Shown here: positions 1-9,060 of the stretch, piece after piece
How positions within the stretch are numbered: position 1 is the first letter of the stretch
How the letters are laid out: every line of letters begins with the position of its first letter
Assembly: GCF_014648855.1 (NCBI RefSeq)
Contig: NZ_BMRX01000018.1
Location: 83,050-147,049 of the forward strand
From: Streptomyces parvulus
GTDB taxonomy: Bacteria > Actinomycetota > Actinomycetes > Streptomycetales > Streptomycetaceae
Direction of reading: 5' to 3'
DNA: 64,000 bases
Notes under the pieces: generated by a model
Databases searched by the model: none
The model's input: the letters and a program-made list of their open reading frames with translations, nothing else
Told to the model about the DNA's origin: nothing
Made by a program: the position numbers and the translations under genes

Positions 1-1
1 C

Positions 2-62
2 CCGCGGCCTTGGGTAAGGAAGCCTCCGCCGCCGTCCGCGGCCGTGGGTCAGGATGCCTCCG
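2..62. repeat. imperfect 27-bp direct repeat, period 34, at the 3' end of cobC
   Basis: Two copies (2-28 and 36-62) match at 24 of 27 positions. The second copy contains the cobC stop codon. The window starts here, so further copies to the left cannot be seen. It is probably a local tandem duplication. Confidence 0.5.
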
Positions 63-1137
63 CCGTCGCCCGCCCCAGCGCCCGCAGGAACGCGTCCGAC
101 GTGCCCCGGTCCCGCACCGCGAGACGCAGCCACTCCTCGTCCAGGCCGGGAAACGTGTCGCCGCGCCGCACCGCGAAGCCCAGCCTCCGCAGTCGCCGGC
201 GCACCGCGTCCGCGTCCGGGAGGCGGACGAGGACGAAGGGGCCCTCGGCGGGTCCGGCGACCCGCAGCCCGGCCCCGGCGAACTCGCCCAGCCCGGCGAC
301 CAGATGGGCCCGGTCCGCGGCGACGCGGTGCGCGGCGTGGGCCGCCTCCGCCAGGGCCCGCGGCGCCACACACGCCTCGGCGGCCGCCAGCGCGGGCGTC
401 GACACCGGCCACAGGGGCTGCGCGCGCTCCAGCTCGGCCACCGTCTCCGGGGCCGCCAGGACGTATCCGATGCGCAGCCCCGCGAGCCCCCACGTCTTGG
501 TGAGGCTGCGCAGCACGACCAGTCCGGGTACGTCCGTACGCCCGGCCAGTGCCTCCCGCTCGCCCGGCACCGCGTCCATGAACGCCTCGTCCACCACCAG
601 CGTCCGCCCGGGCCGGGCCAGCCGCGCGAGCACGTCCGCCGGGTGCAGGACCGACGTCGGGTTGGTCGGGTTGCCGACCACCACCAGGTCGGCCTCCTCC
701 GGGACCGCCGCCGGATCCAGCCGGAAGCCGTCCGCCGCCCGCAGCAGCACCCGGCCCACCGAGTGCCCCGCGTCCCGCAGCGCCGCCTCCGGCTCCGTGA
801 ACTGGGGGTGCACCACCACCGGCCACCGCACCTTCAGGGCCCGCGCCAGCAGCACGAACGCCTCCGCCGCCCCCGCCGTCAGCAGCACCCGCTCCACCGG
901 CAGCCCGTGCCGCGCCGCCACCGCCGCCCGCGCCGCCCGCCCGTCCGGGTAGGCGGCCAGCGAGCCCAGCGAGGCGGCGATGTGCTCGCGCAGCCACACC
1001 GGGGGAGTGTCCGCGCGGACGTTCACCGCGAGGTCCACCAGCGCCGAACCGTCGTCACGCACCTCGGCGTCCCCGTGGTGCCGCAGGTCGTGGCCCGGGA
1101 TTCCCGGCTCAGTGGGCATGGGAGTGTGCGTGTCCAT
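49..1137 (-). CDS. cobC: CobC-like PLP aminotransferase / L-threonine-O-3-phosphate decarboxylase
   Basis: This is a 362-residue fold-type I PLP enzyme of the histidinol-phosphate aminotransferase/CobC family. Family features are visible: GNPTNPTS near 155-162, the PLP Asp in VVDEAF near 183, and the Schiff-base Lys in SLTKTWGLAGLRIGY near 214. In cobalamin synthesis CobC makes (R)-1-amino-2-propanol phosphate for the lower loop. The ATG at 1137 is chosen because the conserved part begins soon after it and the longer frame upstream is Arg-rich shadow. The start lies inside the end of the CbiG-domain gene (29-bp overlap), so the two are probably translated together. True histidinol-phosphate aminotransferase activity cannot be excluded, but the cobalamin context favours CobC. 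Confidence 0.82.
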   Translation of the reverse strand: MDTHTPMPTEPGIPGHDLRHHGDAEVRDDGSALVDLAVNVRADTPPVWLREHIAASLGSLAAYPDGRAARAAVAARHGLPVERVLLTAGAAEAFVLLARALKVRWPVVVHPQFTEPEAALRDAGHSVGRVLLRAADGFRLDPAAVPEEADLVVVGNPTNPTSVLHPADVLARLARPGRTLVVDEAFMDAVPGEREALAGRTDVPGLVVLRSLTKTWGLAGLRIGYVLAAPETVAELERAQPLWPVSTPALAAAEACVAPRALAEAAHAAHRVAADRAHLVAGLGEFAGAGLRVAGPAEGPFVLVRLPDADAVRRRLRRLGFAVRRGDTFPGLDEEWLRLAVRDRGTSDAFLRALGRATAEAS

Positions 1138-1633
1138 GGGGGTGATGGTGCCGCACCCCTGTCTCCGGCCCGGCGCCCGGGTCCGCCGCCCCGCCGGCCG
1201 GCCGCCGTGCCACCGCACACGTCGCCCGTGCCGGACGCGCCGCCGATCTGCGCTTGGGCACGAGGAGGACCCCGCCGCCCGCCAGCGCCGCCGCCTCGGC
1301 CACCGACGCGGTCCCGACCGCCGCGAGCACGGCACCGGACGGGTGGGGCACCGCCACCGCCGCCAGCTCCGCCGCGGTGCGGGTCACCAGCGGTACGCCC
1401 AGCCGCCGCGCGGCGCCCACGACCCCGGGCTCCGCCCCCTTCGTGTCCACGGTCGCCAGCTCCACGACCGACGCGGCGTCCAGCCCCGCCTCGTCCAGCG
1501 CCCCCGCCACCAGCGCGAGCACCTCCTCGACGGACACACCCCGGGAGGCGCCGACCCCGACGACGACCGACGGCACGTGCCGCGTCGCCCGGCCGGGCCC
1601 GGAATCCGTCCCTTCCCCGCGTCCGCTGCGCAT
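1109..1633 (-). CDS. CobE/CbiG C-terminal-domain protein, cobalamin biosynthesis, His-rich tail
   Basis: This 174-residue protein matches the CbiG C-terminal (CobE) domain: GVGASRGVS near the N terminus, ATVDTKGAEPG in the middle, then PSGAVLAAVGTASVAEAAAL. That domain acts in ring contraction and acetaldehyde extrusion during corrin synthesis. The tail HHHPHGHAHSHAH is a histidine cluster that could bind metal, a role that is inferred. The ATG at 1633 is used because upstream sequence in frame is low-complexity Arg. It overlaps the next gene's start by 29 bp. The divergent ZIP gene starts 62 bp away, and that gap shows no cobalamin riboswitch. Confidence 0.75.
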   Translation of the reverse strand: MRSGRGEGTDSGPGRATRHVPSVVVGVGASRGVSVEEVLALVAGALDEAGLDAASVVELATVDTKGAEPGVVGAARRLGVPLVTRTAAELAAVAVPHPSGAVLAAVGTASVAEAAALAGGGVLLVPKRRSAARPARATCAVARRPAGGAADPGAGPETGVRHHHPHGHAHSHAH

Positions 1634-1695
1634 ATTTACCGCCCTTGCCGCTGTCGTGCGCGCGTGAACGCGCCCCGATCGGATAGCAAGGGGCC

Positions 1696-2424
1696 ATGGC
1701 GGTCTTCGTCGCGCTCGGCGCGTTCCTGATGACGCTGGCCGGCGGCTGGACGGCACAGCGCGTGACCGACCGGCGCCACCTGGTCCTGGGGCTGGCCGGC
1801 GGCCTGATGCTGGGCGTCGTCGGCCTCGACCTGCTGCCGGAGGCCCTGGAGGCGGCCGGCGACGAGGTGTTCGGGGTGCCCGAGGCGCTGCTGCTCTTCG
1901 TCACCGGGTTCCTCCTCGCGCACCTGGTGGAACGGCTGCTGGCCGCCCGCCGCGCCGCGCACGGCGCCGACGAGCACGGACAGCGCTCGCCCCAGGTGGG
2001 CCTCACGGCCGCCGCCGCCATGGTGGGGCACAGCGCGATGGACGGCGTGGCGATCGGCGCCGCCTTCCAGGTGGGCGGCGGCATGGGCGCGGCGGTGGCG
2101 ATGGCGGTGATCGCCCACGACTTCGCCGACGGCTTCAACACCTACACACTGACCAGCCTCTACGGAAACGCCCGCCGCCGCGCCATCGCGATGCTGGTCG
2201 CCGACGCCGTGGCCCCCGTCGCCGGCGCCGCCTCCACCCTGCTCTTCACCATCCCCGAGGGCGCGCTCGGTGCCTACCTCGGCCTGTTCGGCGGCGTCCT
2301 GCTCTACCTCGCCGCGGCCGAGATCCTGCCCGAGGCCCACCACGAGCACCCGGCCCGCTCGACCCTGCTGTGCACGGTCGCCGGGGCGGCCTTCATCTGG
2401 CTGGTGGTCGGCATCGCCGAGTGA
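1696..2424 (+). CDS. ZIP-family metal transporter
   Basis: This 242-residue membrane protein has about eight hydrophobic segments. Both ZIP metal-site helices are recognisable: GHSAMDGVAIG (about 115-125) and IAHDFADGFNT (about 139-149), with His and Asp where ZIP proteins bind divalent metal. It lies between two cobalamin gene groups and ends 11 bp before the convergent cobB stop. Cobalt, zinc or another divalent ion could be the substrate; position favours cobalt, but the sequence does not decide. No Zur-box-like palindrome was seen upstream. Confidence 0.8.
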   Translation: MAVFVALGAFLMTLAGGWTAQRVTDRRHLVLGLAGGLMLGVVGLDLLPEALEAAGDEVFGVPEALLLFVTGFLLAHLVERLLAARRAAHGADEHGQRSPQVGLTAAAAMVGHSAMDGVAIGAAFQVGGGMGAAVAMAVIAHDFADGFNTYTLTSLYGNARRRAIAMLVADAVAPVAGAASTLLFTIPEGALGAYLGLFGGVLLYLAAAEILPEAHHEHPARSTLLCTVAGAAFIWLVVGIAE

Positions 2425-2435
2425 GCCGGCGCCCG

Positions 2436-3896
2436 TCACGGCGTCCCGCAGCTCTCGACGAACCGCCGGGCGACCGACGGCTGTGCCGCCCAGTGCGTGT
2501 GCAGGTAACTCGCGTGCACGCCACCCTCGACGAACCCCTCGACACGCCGCTGAGGCGTCCGCATCCCCCACGCAGGCGCCGCGCCGGCCCCCGGCTCCAC
2601 GACGGTCCGGTGGAACTCGTGCCCCCGCATCCGCGTGCCCGCGACCGCCAGCGGACTGTCGGTCAGCGCCACGCAGTCCCGGTACCCGAGGGTCAGCCGC
2701 CTGGACATCCGCGCGGACGTGTCCAGCACCCCGCACATGGGCAGCCCGTCCAGCTCCCGGCCCAGATACAGCAGACCCGCGCACTCGGCCGCCACGGGCG
2801 CGCCCCCGAGCGCCAGTTCGGCGACCGACTTGCGCAGCCCCTCGTTGGCCGACAGCTCGGAGACGTACACCTCGGGGAAGCCGCCCCCGATCACCAGACC
2901 CCGCGTCCCCTCCGGCAGCTCCTCGTCGCGCAGCGGATCAAAGACGGCCACCTCGGCCCCCGCGGCGGCGAGCAGCTCGGCGTGCTCGGCGTAGGAGAAG
3001 GTGAACGCGGCTCCGCCCGCGACGGCGACCCGGACCTTCTCCAGCCCGTCCGGCGTGTGCGGACGGGGCCGTTCGGGCCGAACGCGGGGGTCCGGGAGCG
3101 CGGCCCCCGGGCTCGGGACGGGAAGGGGCCGCGGGGTCGGGGACGCAAGCACCTCAGCCGCGTCCCAAGCCGCCCCGGACAGCGTCCCCGCCCCGCGGGC
3201 CAGCGCGACCAGCCCCTCCAGGTCGCACCCGTCGGCGACCAGCGCGGCCATCGCCGAGACCGCCTCCACCGCGGCCGAACCCCGCTCGGCGACCGGCACC
3301 AGACCAAGGTGCCGCGACGGCGTCTCCACCGGCGCGGCCCGCCGCAGCGCCCCCAGCACCGGCACCCCCACGGCGTCCAGCGCCTCCCGCAGCATCACCT
3401 CGTGCCGGTCGGAGCCCACCTTGTTGAGGATCACGCCCGCCACCCGCACGTCCGGGTCGAAGGACACGAACCCGTGCACCAGCGCCGCCACGGACCGCGA
3501 CTGCGCCGACGCGTCCACGACGAGCACCACGGGCGCCCGCAGCAGCTTGGCGACGTGCGCCGTGGAGGCCAGTTCGCCCTCCCCGGCCGCCCCGTCGTAC
3601 AGCCCCATCACGCCCTCGATCACGGCGATGTCGCAGCCCCGCGAACCGTGCAGGAACAGCGGCTCCACCAGCTCGGGCCCGCACAGGTAGGCGTCGAGGT
3701 TGCGTCCCGTGCGCCCGGTGGCGAGCGCGTGGTAGCCGGGGTCGATGTAGTCGGGCCCGACCTTGTGCGGGGAGACGGCGAGCCCCCGCGCGGTGAGCGC
3801 GGCCATGAGGCCGGTGGCCACGGTGGTCTTGCCGCTGCCCGAGGAGGGAGCGGCCACGACCAGCCGGGGGACGGAGGCCGGGGCGGAGGCCGTCAC
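2436..3896 (-). CDS. cobB: cobyrinate/hydrogenobyrinate a,c-diamide synthase
   Basis: This 486-residue glutamine-dependent amidotransferase makes the a- and c-amides of the corrin ring with ATP. The N-terminal dethiobiotin-synthetase-like domain has the P-loop APSSGSGKTT and HKVGPDYIDPGYH. The C-terminal GATase domain has the nucleophile Cys in AAECAGLLYLG and the His in GGVHASYLHTHW. A variable Pro/Arg-rich linker lies near 275-305. The GTG at 3896 overlaps the cobO stop as GTGA, so translation is coupled. It is the last gene of the riboswitch-headed operon. Confidence 0.93.
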   Translation of the reverse strand: MTASAPASVPRLVVAAPSSGSGKTTVATGLMAALTARGLAVSPHKVGPDYIDPGYHALATGRTGRNLDAYLCGPELVEPLFLHGSRGCDIAVIEGVMGLYDGAAGEGELASTAHVAKLLRAPVVLVVDASAQSRSVAALVHGFVSFDPDVRVAGVILNKVGSDRHEVMLREALDAVGVPVLGALRRAAPVETPSRHLGLVPVAERGSAAVEAVSAMAALVADGCDLEGLVALARGAGTLSGAAWDAAEVLASPTPRPLPVPSPGAALPDPRVRPERPRPHTPDGLEKVRVAVAGGAAFTFSYAEHAELLAAAGAEVAVFDPLRDEELPEGTRGLVIGGGFPEVYVSELSANEGLRKSVAELALGGAPVAAECAGLLYLGRELDGLPMCGVLDTSARMSRRLTLGYRDCVALTDSPLAVAGTRMRGHEFHRTVVEPGAGAAPAWGMRTPQRRVEGFVEGGVHASYLHTHWAAQPSVARRFVESCGTP

Positions 3897-4492
3897 CACT
3901 CGATGCCCCTCTGCCCCTTCTGGCCGGTGTCCATCGGGTGCTTGACCTTCGACATGTCGGTGACCAGGTCCGCGAAGTCCACCAGCTTCTCCGGCGCGTT
4001 CCGCCCGGTGATCACGACGTGCTGGGTGCCGGGCCGGTCGCGCAGCACGGAGACCACCTCGTCGGTGTCGATCCACCCCCAGTGCAGCGGGTAGGCGAAC
4101 TCGTCCAGTACGTACAGCTTGTACGTCTCGGCGGCCAGGTCGCGCTTGACCTGCTCCCAGCCCTCGCGGGCCTTCTCCTCGTTGTCCTGCTGCTGGTCGC
4201 GCTGGACCCAGGACCAGCCCTCGCCCATCTTGTGCCAGTCGACGGTGCCGCCCTCGCCGGAGGCGCCCAGCACCCGCAGGGCGTTCTCCTCGCCGACCTT
4301 CCACTTGGCCGACTTGACGAACTGGAACACCCCGACGGGCCACCCCTGGTTCCAGGCCCGCAGCGCCAGCCCGAAGGCGGCGGTCGACTTGCCCTTCCCG
4401 ATCCCGGTGTGCACGAACACCAGCGGCCGGTTGCGCCGCTGCCGGGTCGTCAGTCCGTCGTCCGGTACGACACTCGGCTGTCCCTTGGGCAC
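3893..4492 (-). CDS. cobO: cob(I)yrinic acid a,c-diamide adenosyltransferase
   Basis: This 199-residue CobA/BtuR-type ATP:corrinoid adenosyltransferase attaches the 5'-deoxyadenosyl group to cobalt. The P-loop GIGKGKSTAAFGLALRA is at about 31-47, and FVKSAKWKVGE and LDEFAYPLHWGW follow as in the family. The start is GTG (4492), sharing one base with the TAG stop of the chelatase gene. The stop overlaps the cobB start. The length is normal for the family. Confidence 0.95.
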   Translation of the reverse strand: MPKGQPSVVPDDGLTTRQRRNRPLVFVHTGIGKGKSTAAFGLALRAWNQGWPVGVFQFVKSAKWKVGEENALRVLGASGEGGTVDWHKMGEGWSWVQRDQQQDNEEKAREGWEQVKRDLAAETYKLYVLDEFAYPLHWGWIDTDEVVSVLRDRPGTQHVVITGRNAPEKLVDFADLVTDMSKVKHPMDTGQKGQRGIEW

Positions 4493-6522
4493 TACGCGGC
4501 CCTCCTTGATCCCGTCTCACGTACGTCCTTGACCAGTCCCGCGATCGAGTCGGCCCGCAACTCGTCGAGGGTCACCGCCGTGCCGCCCAGCTCGCCCGCC
4601 AGCCGTCCGGCCAGTCCCAGCCGGATCGGACCCGACTCGCAGTCCACGACCACCGAGGCGGTGCCCTCGGCCGCGAACAGCCGCGCCGCGCGTCCCGCCT
4701 GCGCCACCGGTTCGACACCCCCGGTGGCCCGCCCGTCGGTCACCACCACGACCAGCGCCCGCCGGGCCGGGTCCCGCAGCCGCTCCACCCGCAGCACCTC
4801 GTGCGCCCTGAGCAGCCCGGCCGCCAGCGGCGTGCGCCCGCCCGTCGGCAGCGACTCCAGCCGGACCGCCGCCGCGTCCACCGACGAGGTCGGCGGCAGC
4901 GCCACCTCGGCGGCCGAACCGCGGAAGGTCACCAGCCCCACCTTGTCCCGCCGCTGGTAGGCGTCCAGGAGCAGCGACAGCACGGCTCCCTTGACGGCGC
5001 TCATCCGCTGCCGGGCCGCCATCGACCCGGAGGCGTCCACGACGAACAGCACGAGGTTGCCCTCCCGCCCCTCGCGGGTCGCCTGCCGCAGGTCGTCCCG
5101 GCGTACCACCAGACCGCGTCCGGTCCGGCCGCGCTCGCGCTGGTGCGGAGCCGCCGCCTGAACGGTCGCCGCCAGGTGCAGCTTGGTCAGCGCGCCACGC
5201 GGCCGGCGGGCGCCGGTGGTCCGCCCGTGCTCGGTCCGGGCCCGGGAGCGCCGCCCCGCGGTCCCCTCGCCGAGTCCGGGCACGCTCAGTACCTTGGTCC
5301 GGAACGGCTCGGCGGCCCGTACGGCGGACCGCTCCCCGGCCCCTCCCGCGGCCGGAGCGGGCGGCGGCTGCTCCCCGGGCCCGTCCTCGGGCGGGGCTCC
5401 CGCGTCGCCGGCGCCGTCCTCGGGGCCCTGCTCGGGCGGCCGTCCACCGCCGCCCCCGGGGCCGTCGGGACCGGGGTCCGGATCCGGGTCGGGGTCGTCG
5501 TCGCCCCGGTCGCCGAACTCGTCCAGGGTCTCGTCGAGCTTGTCCTCGTCGAGCCCCGGCGCGTCGAAGGGGTTGCGCCGCCGCCGGTGCGGCAGCGCCA
5601 GCAGCGCCGCCTGGCGGACGTCCTCGGCGAGCACGTCGGTCCGCCCGGCCCAGGCCGCCAGCGCGGTCGCCGTGCGGGCCATCACGATGTCGGCGCGCAT
5701 GCCGTCCACCTCGAAGGCCGCACAGGTCGCCGCGATCTGGCGCAGCGCCGCGTCGCCCAGGACCACGGACGGCAGCAGCTCACGGGCCGCGACGATCCGC
5801 GCCCGCACGTCGGCCTCCTCGTCGGCCCAGCGCGCGGCGAAGCCGGCCGGGTCGTCGTCGTGGGCGAGCCTGCGCCGTACGACCTCCACCCGCTGGTCGG
5901 GCTCGCGCGAGGCGGCGACCTCCACCGTCAGCCCGAACCGGTCGAGCAACTGCGGCCGCAGCTCGCCCTCTTCCGGGTTCATGGTGCCGACCAGCAGGAA
6001 CTTCGAGGCGTGCCGCACGGACACGCCCTCGCGCTCCACGTACGAGGCGCCCATCGCGGCGGCGTCCAGCAGCAGGTCGACCAGGTGGTCGTGGAGGAGG
6101 TTGACCTCGTCGACGTACAGGATCCCGCGGTGGGCGTCGGCGAGCAGGCCCGGCTCGAAGGCCTTGACGCCCTCGGCGAGCGCCCGCTCGATGTCGAGGG
6201 CGCCGACCAGCCGGTCCTCGGAGGCGCCGACGGGCAGCTCGACCATCCGCGAGGGACGCTCGGTGGCCGTCCCGGGCTCGTGCGGACCGTCGGGGCAGCC
6301 CGGGTCGGGCGACCCCGGGGAGCAGGAGAAGCGGCAGCCCGGGACCACCGCGACGGGCGGCAGCAGCGCCGAGAGGGCGCGCACGGCCGTCGACTTGGCG
6401 GTGCCCTTCTCGCCGCGCACCAGCACGCCGCCGACCGCCGGGGAGACGGCGTTCAGCAGCAGCGCGAGGCGCAGGTCGTCCTGGCCGACGACGGCCGTGA
6501 ACGGGAACGGGGTACTGGTCAC
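4492..6522 (-). CDS. AAA+/VWA fused metal chelatase (putative cobaltochelatase motor)
   Basis: This 676-residue protein joins a ChlI-like AAA+ module and a ChlD-like VWA domain. Walker A is RGEKGTAKSTAVRAL near 37-50, Walker B LYVDEVNLL, and sensor 1 LVGTMNPEEGELRPQLLDRFGL. An acidic Asp/Pro/Gly-rich linker spans about 320-400. The MIDAS motif is VVDASGSMAARQRM, with TDGRA later. The fold is that of magnesium chelatase I/D, but Streptomyces makes no chlorophyll and the gene sits between cobQ and cobO, so it most likely works with CobN in cobalt insertion. No cobN is visible in the window. Confidence 0.85.
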   Translation of the reverse strand: MTSTPFPFTAVVGQDDLRLALLLNAVSPAVGGVLVRGEKGTAKSTAVRALSALLPPVAVVPGCRFSCSPGSPDPGCPDGPHEPGTATERPSRMVELPVGASEDRLVGALDIERALAEGVKAFEPGLLADAHRGILYVDEVNLLHDHLVDLLLDAAAMGASYVEREGVSVRHASKFLLVGTMNPEEGELRPQLLDRFGLTVEVAASREPDQRVEVVRRRLAHDDDPAGFAARWADEEADVRARIVAARELLPSVVLGDAALRQIAATCAAFEVDGMRADIVMARTATALAAWAGRTDVLAEDVRQAALLALPHRRRRNPFDAPGLDEDKLDETLDEFGDRGDDDPDPDPDPGPDGPGGGGGRPPEQGPEDGAGDAGAPPEDGPGEQPPPAPAAGGAGERSAVRAAEPFRTKVLSVPGLGEGTAGRRSRARTEHGRTTGARRPRGALTKLHLAATVQAAAPHQRERGRTGRGLVVRRDDLRQATREGREGNLVLFVVDASGSMAARQRMSAVKGAVLSLLLDAYQRRDKVGLVTFRGSAAEVALPPTSSVDAAAVRLESLPTGGRTPLAAGLLRAHEVLRVERLRDPARRALVVVVTDGRATGGVEPVAQAGRAARLFAAEGTASVVVDCESGPIRLGLAGRLAGELGGTAVTLDELRADSIAGLVKDVRETGSRRAA

Positions 6523-6589
6523 TGGTGGTCGTCCTCCACGTCGCGTGCGTCACGCTGGTCGGGTACGTCGCGTTCGGGTCGCCGCGGGC

Positions 6590-8098
6590 TCATGCGGGCG
6601 CCCCCGGTGGCACGAAGGGCAGCCCGGACGGTGCGCCGGACTCGATGAGCCGCCACAGCGCGTCGGTGTCCGCGTGCTGTTCGATCAGGTCGCCGAGCCG
6701 GTCCAGCTGCTCCTCGCGCAGCGCTGCGAACGAGGTGTCCGGGGCCGGCACGAACCGGCGGCCCGCGGCGGCGGCCACCTCGCGCAGGAACGCCCGTCTG
6801 AAGCCGTCCGACTCCAGCGAGCCGTGCCAGTGCGTGCCCCAGGTCTGGCCGACCCGGCAGCCGTCCAGGAAGGGGGCCCCACCCAGGACCTCGGCGACCC
6901 CGTGGTGGATCTCGTAACCCTCCACGCGCTCGCCGAGCGCCTCGCCCACCGGCCGCGTCAGGGTCTTCTCGCGGGCGAACCGGACCCGTACGGGCAGCAG
7001 TCCGAGCCCTTCGACGTGCCCGGCGCGCGACTCGACGTCGTCCTCGATGTGCTCGCCGAGGAGCTGGAACCCGCCGCACACGCCGAGTACGGGCCGGCCC
7101 TCGGCCACCCGGCGCGCGATGCCGTCCGCCAGCCCCCGCTCCCGCAGCCACTCCAGCGCCCGGACCGTCCCGCGCGTGCCCGGCACGATCACGAGGTCGG
7201 CGTCGGCCAGTTCCTCGGGCCGGTCCACGAACCGCACGACGACGCCCGGTTCGGCGGCCAGCGCGTCCACGTCGGTGAAGTTGGACATCAGGGGGACCGC
7301 GCAGACCGCCACCCGCAGCACGTCCTCACCCACCGGCGGCGCGACCACCGACTCCCGCACCGTGCCGCGCAGCGACACCCGCAGCCCGTCCTCCTCGTCG
7401 ATGCCCAGCCCGTGCCGGAAGGGCAGCACCCCGTACGTCCGCCGCCCGGTCAGCCCGTGCAGCATGTCGAGGCCGGGCTCCAGGAGGGAGACGTCGCCGC
7501 GGAACTTGTTGACGAGGAATCCGGCGACCAGCGCCTGGTCCTCGGGCGCGAGCAGCGCCACCGTGCCGAAGAAGGAGGCGAAGACGCCGCCGCGGTCGAT
7601 GTCGCCGACGATCAGCACGGGCAGCCCGGCACCCCGCGCGATCCCCATGTTCACGATGTCGGTGCGGCGCAGGTTGATCTCGGCCGGGCTGCCCGCGCCC
7701 TCGCAGATCACCGCGTCGTAGGCGCCGCGCAGCTCGGCCAGCGAGTCGAGCACCGTGCCCAGCAGCCGCTCCTGGCGCCCGCCGTGGTAGCCGCGGGCGG
7801 TCATCTCGCCGACGGGTTTGCCGAGCAGCACCACCTGGCTGCTGCGCTCGCCGCCCGGCTTCAGCAGCACCGGGTTCATCAGCGCGGTCGGCTCCACCCG
7901 GCAGGCCTGGGCCTGCATGGCCTGCGCCCGCCCGATCTCGGCGCCCTCGCGCGTCACGAAGGAGTTGAGCGACATGTTCTGCGCCTTGAAGGGCGCGACC
8001 TTCACGCCCTGGCGCACCAGCCAGCGGCAGATGCCGGCGGTGACGACGCTCTTGCCCGCGTCGGAGGTGGTGCCCGCGACGAGGAGCCCACCGTTCAT
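6590..8098 (-). CDS. cobQ: cobyric acid synthase
   Basis: This 502-residue glutamine-dependent enzyme amidates the b, d, e and g side chains of adenosylcobyrinate diamide. The N-terminal synthetase domain has GTTSDAGKSVVTAGICR and APFKAQNMSLNS. The GATase domain has the nucleophile Cys in GVCGGFQLLG and the His in EIHHGV. The ATG at 8098 overlaps the cobD stop as ATGA, so the long Arg-rich extension upstream is rejected. Length and motif order are typical. Confidence 0.96.
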   Translation of the reverse strand: MNGGLLVAGTTSDAGKSVVTAGICRWLVRQGVKVAPFKAQNMSLNSFVTREGAEIGRAQAMQAQACRVEPTALMNPVLLKPGGERSSQVVLLGKPVGEMTARGYHGGRQERLLGTVLDSLAELRGAYDAVICEGAGSPAEINLRRTDIVNMGIARGAGLPVLIVGDIDRGGVFASFFGTVALLAPEDQALVAGFLVNKFRGDVSLLEPGLDMLHGLTGRRTYGVLPFRHGLGIDEEDGLRVSLRGTVRESVVAPPVGEDVLRVAVCAVPLMSNFTDVDALAAEPGVVVRFVDRPEELADADLVIVPGTRGTVRALEWLRERGLADGIARRVAEGRPVLGVCGGFQLLGEHIEDDVESRAGHVEGLGLLPVRVRFAREKTLTRPVGEALGERVEGYEIHHGVAEVLGGAPFLDGCRVGQTWGTHWHGSLESDGFRRAFLREVAAAAGRRFVPAPDTSFAALREEQLDRLGDLIEQHADTDALWRLIESGAPSGLPFVPPGAPA

Positions 8099-9060
8099 GA
8101 CGTACGTCCCTTCCTCACGGCCGCGCACACCAGCAGCCGCGCGCCCGCGCACACGACCAGCGCCAGCCCGCCCACGCGCCGGGAGAGCCGCGCGGCCCGT
8201 TCGATGTCGCCGGAGCCGGCCCGGACCGCGCGGCCCGCCGCCCCGTTGAGCACGGGCCGGTGCTCGACCCGCCCGCCGTAGGAGAGCGTCCCGCCCAGGC
8301 GCACGCCCAGGGCGCCCGCGAACGAGGCCTCCACGGGACCGGCGTTGGGGCTCGGATGCCGCCCGGCGTCCGCGCGCCAGGCCCGCACGGCGCCCCGCGG
8401 ATCGCCGCCGGCCGCCGCGGCCAGCAGGGCGGTCAGCCGGGCGCCCGGCCAGCCCGCGAGGTCGTCGAGGCGGGCCGAGGCCCAGCCGTAGCGCCGGTAC
8501 CGGGGCGACTTGTGGCCGACCATGGCGTCCAGGGTGTTCACCGCCCGGAAGCCGAGCAGTCCCGGCACTCCGCCGACGGCACCCCACACCAGGGCCCCGA
8601 CCACCGCGTCCGAGGTGTTCTCGGCGACCGACTCCACGACCGCACGCGCGATCCCGTCCGCGTCCAGCGCCTGCGGGTCACGGCCGCACAGGTGCGGCAG
8701 CCGCGCCCGGGCCGCCTCGACGTCCCCGGCCTCCAGCGCCCGGCCGACGGCCAGGGCCTCGCGCGCGAGCGACGTACCGCCGACCACGGCCCAGGTGGCC
8801 GCGCCGGTCAGCGCGACCGAGGCGGCGGGGGAGCGGCGTACGGCGTGCGCCGCGGCCGCGCCCAGGGCGGTGGCGCCTCCGGCGCACACGAGGGTGTGCA
8901 GCGCGCCCCGGCCCCGGTGGTCACGCCACAGCACCCGTTCCACGGCACCGGCGGCGCGGCCGAACGCGGCGACCGGATGCCCGCGGCGGGGGTCGCCGAG
9001 GAGGACGTCACCGAGCAGGCCGCCGGCGGCGCCGTACGCGAAGACGCGTCCGGCACGCAC
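8095..9060 (-). CDS. cobD: adenosylcobinamide-phosphate synthase (CobD/CbiB)
   Basis: This 321-residue inner-membrane protein joins the aminopropanol arm to adenosylcobyric acid. It shows GDVLLGDPRRGHPVAAFG near the N terminus, VAENTSDAVVGALVW, and NTLDAMVGHKSPRYRRYGWASARLDD, all characteristic of CbiB. Several hydrophobic segments are present. The start is GTG at 9060, and an in-frame stop lies five codons upstream. It is the first gene after the cobalamin riboswitch and overlaps cobQ by 4 bp. Confidence 0.92.
   Translation of the reverse strand: MRAGRVFAYGAAGGLLGDVLLGDPRRGHPVAAFGRAAGAVERVLWRDHRGRGALHTLVCAGGATALGAAAAHAVRRSPAASVALTGAATWAVVGGTSLAREALAVGRALEAGDVEAARARLPHLCGRDPQALDADGIARAVVESVAENTSDAVVGALVWGAVGGVPGLLGFRAVNTLDAMVGHKSPRYRRYGWASARLDDLAGWPGARLTALLAAAAGGDPRGAVRAWRADAGRHPSPNAGPVEASFAGALGVRLGGTLSYGGRVEHRPVLNGAAGRAVRAGSGDIERAARLSRRVGGLALVVCAGARLLVCAAVRKGRTS

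Noticed and set aside
5183..8281. Very long open frame on the plus strand antisense to the cob operon
   Set aside because: It is a high-GC shadow: the minus-strand cobQ and chelatase proteins carry all the recognisable motifs, and this frame gives only Ser/Arg/Pro-rich sequence.
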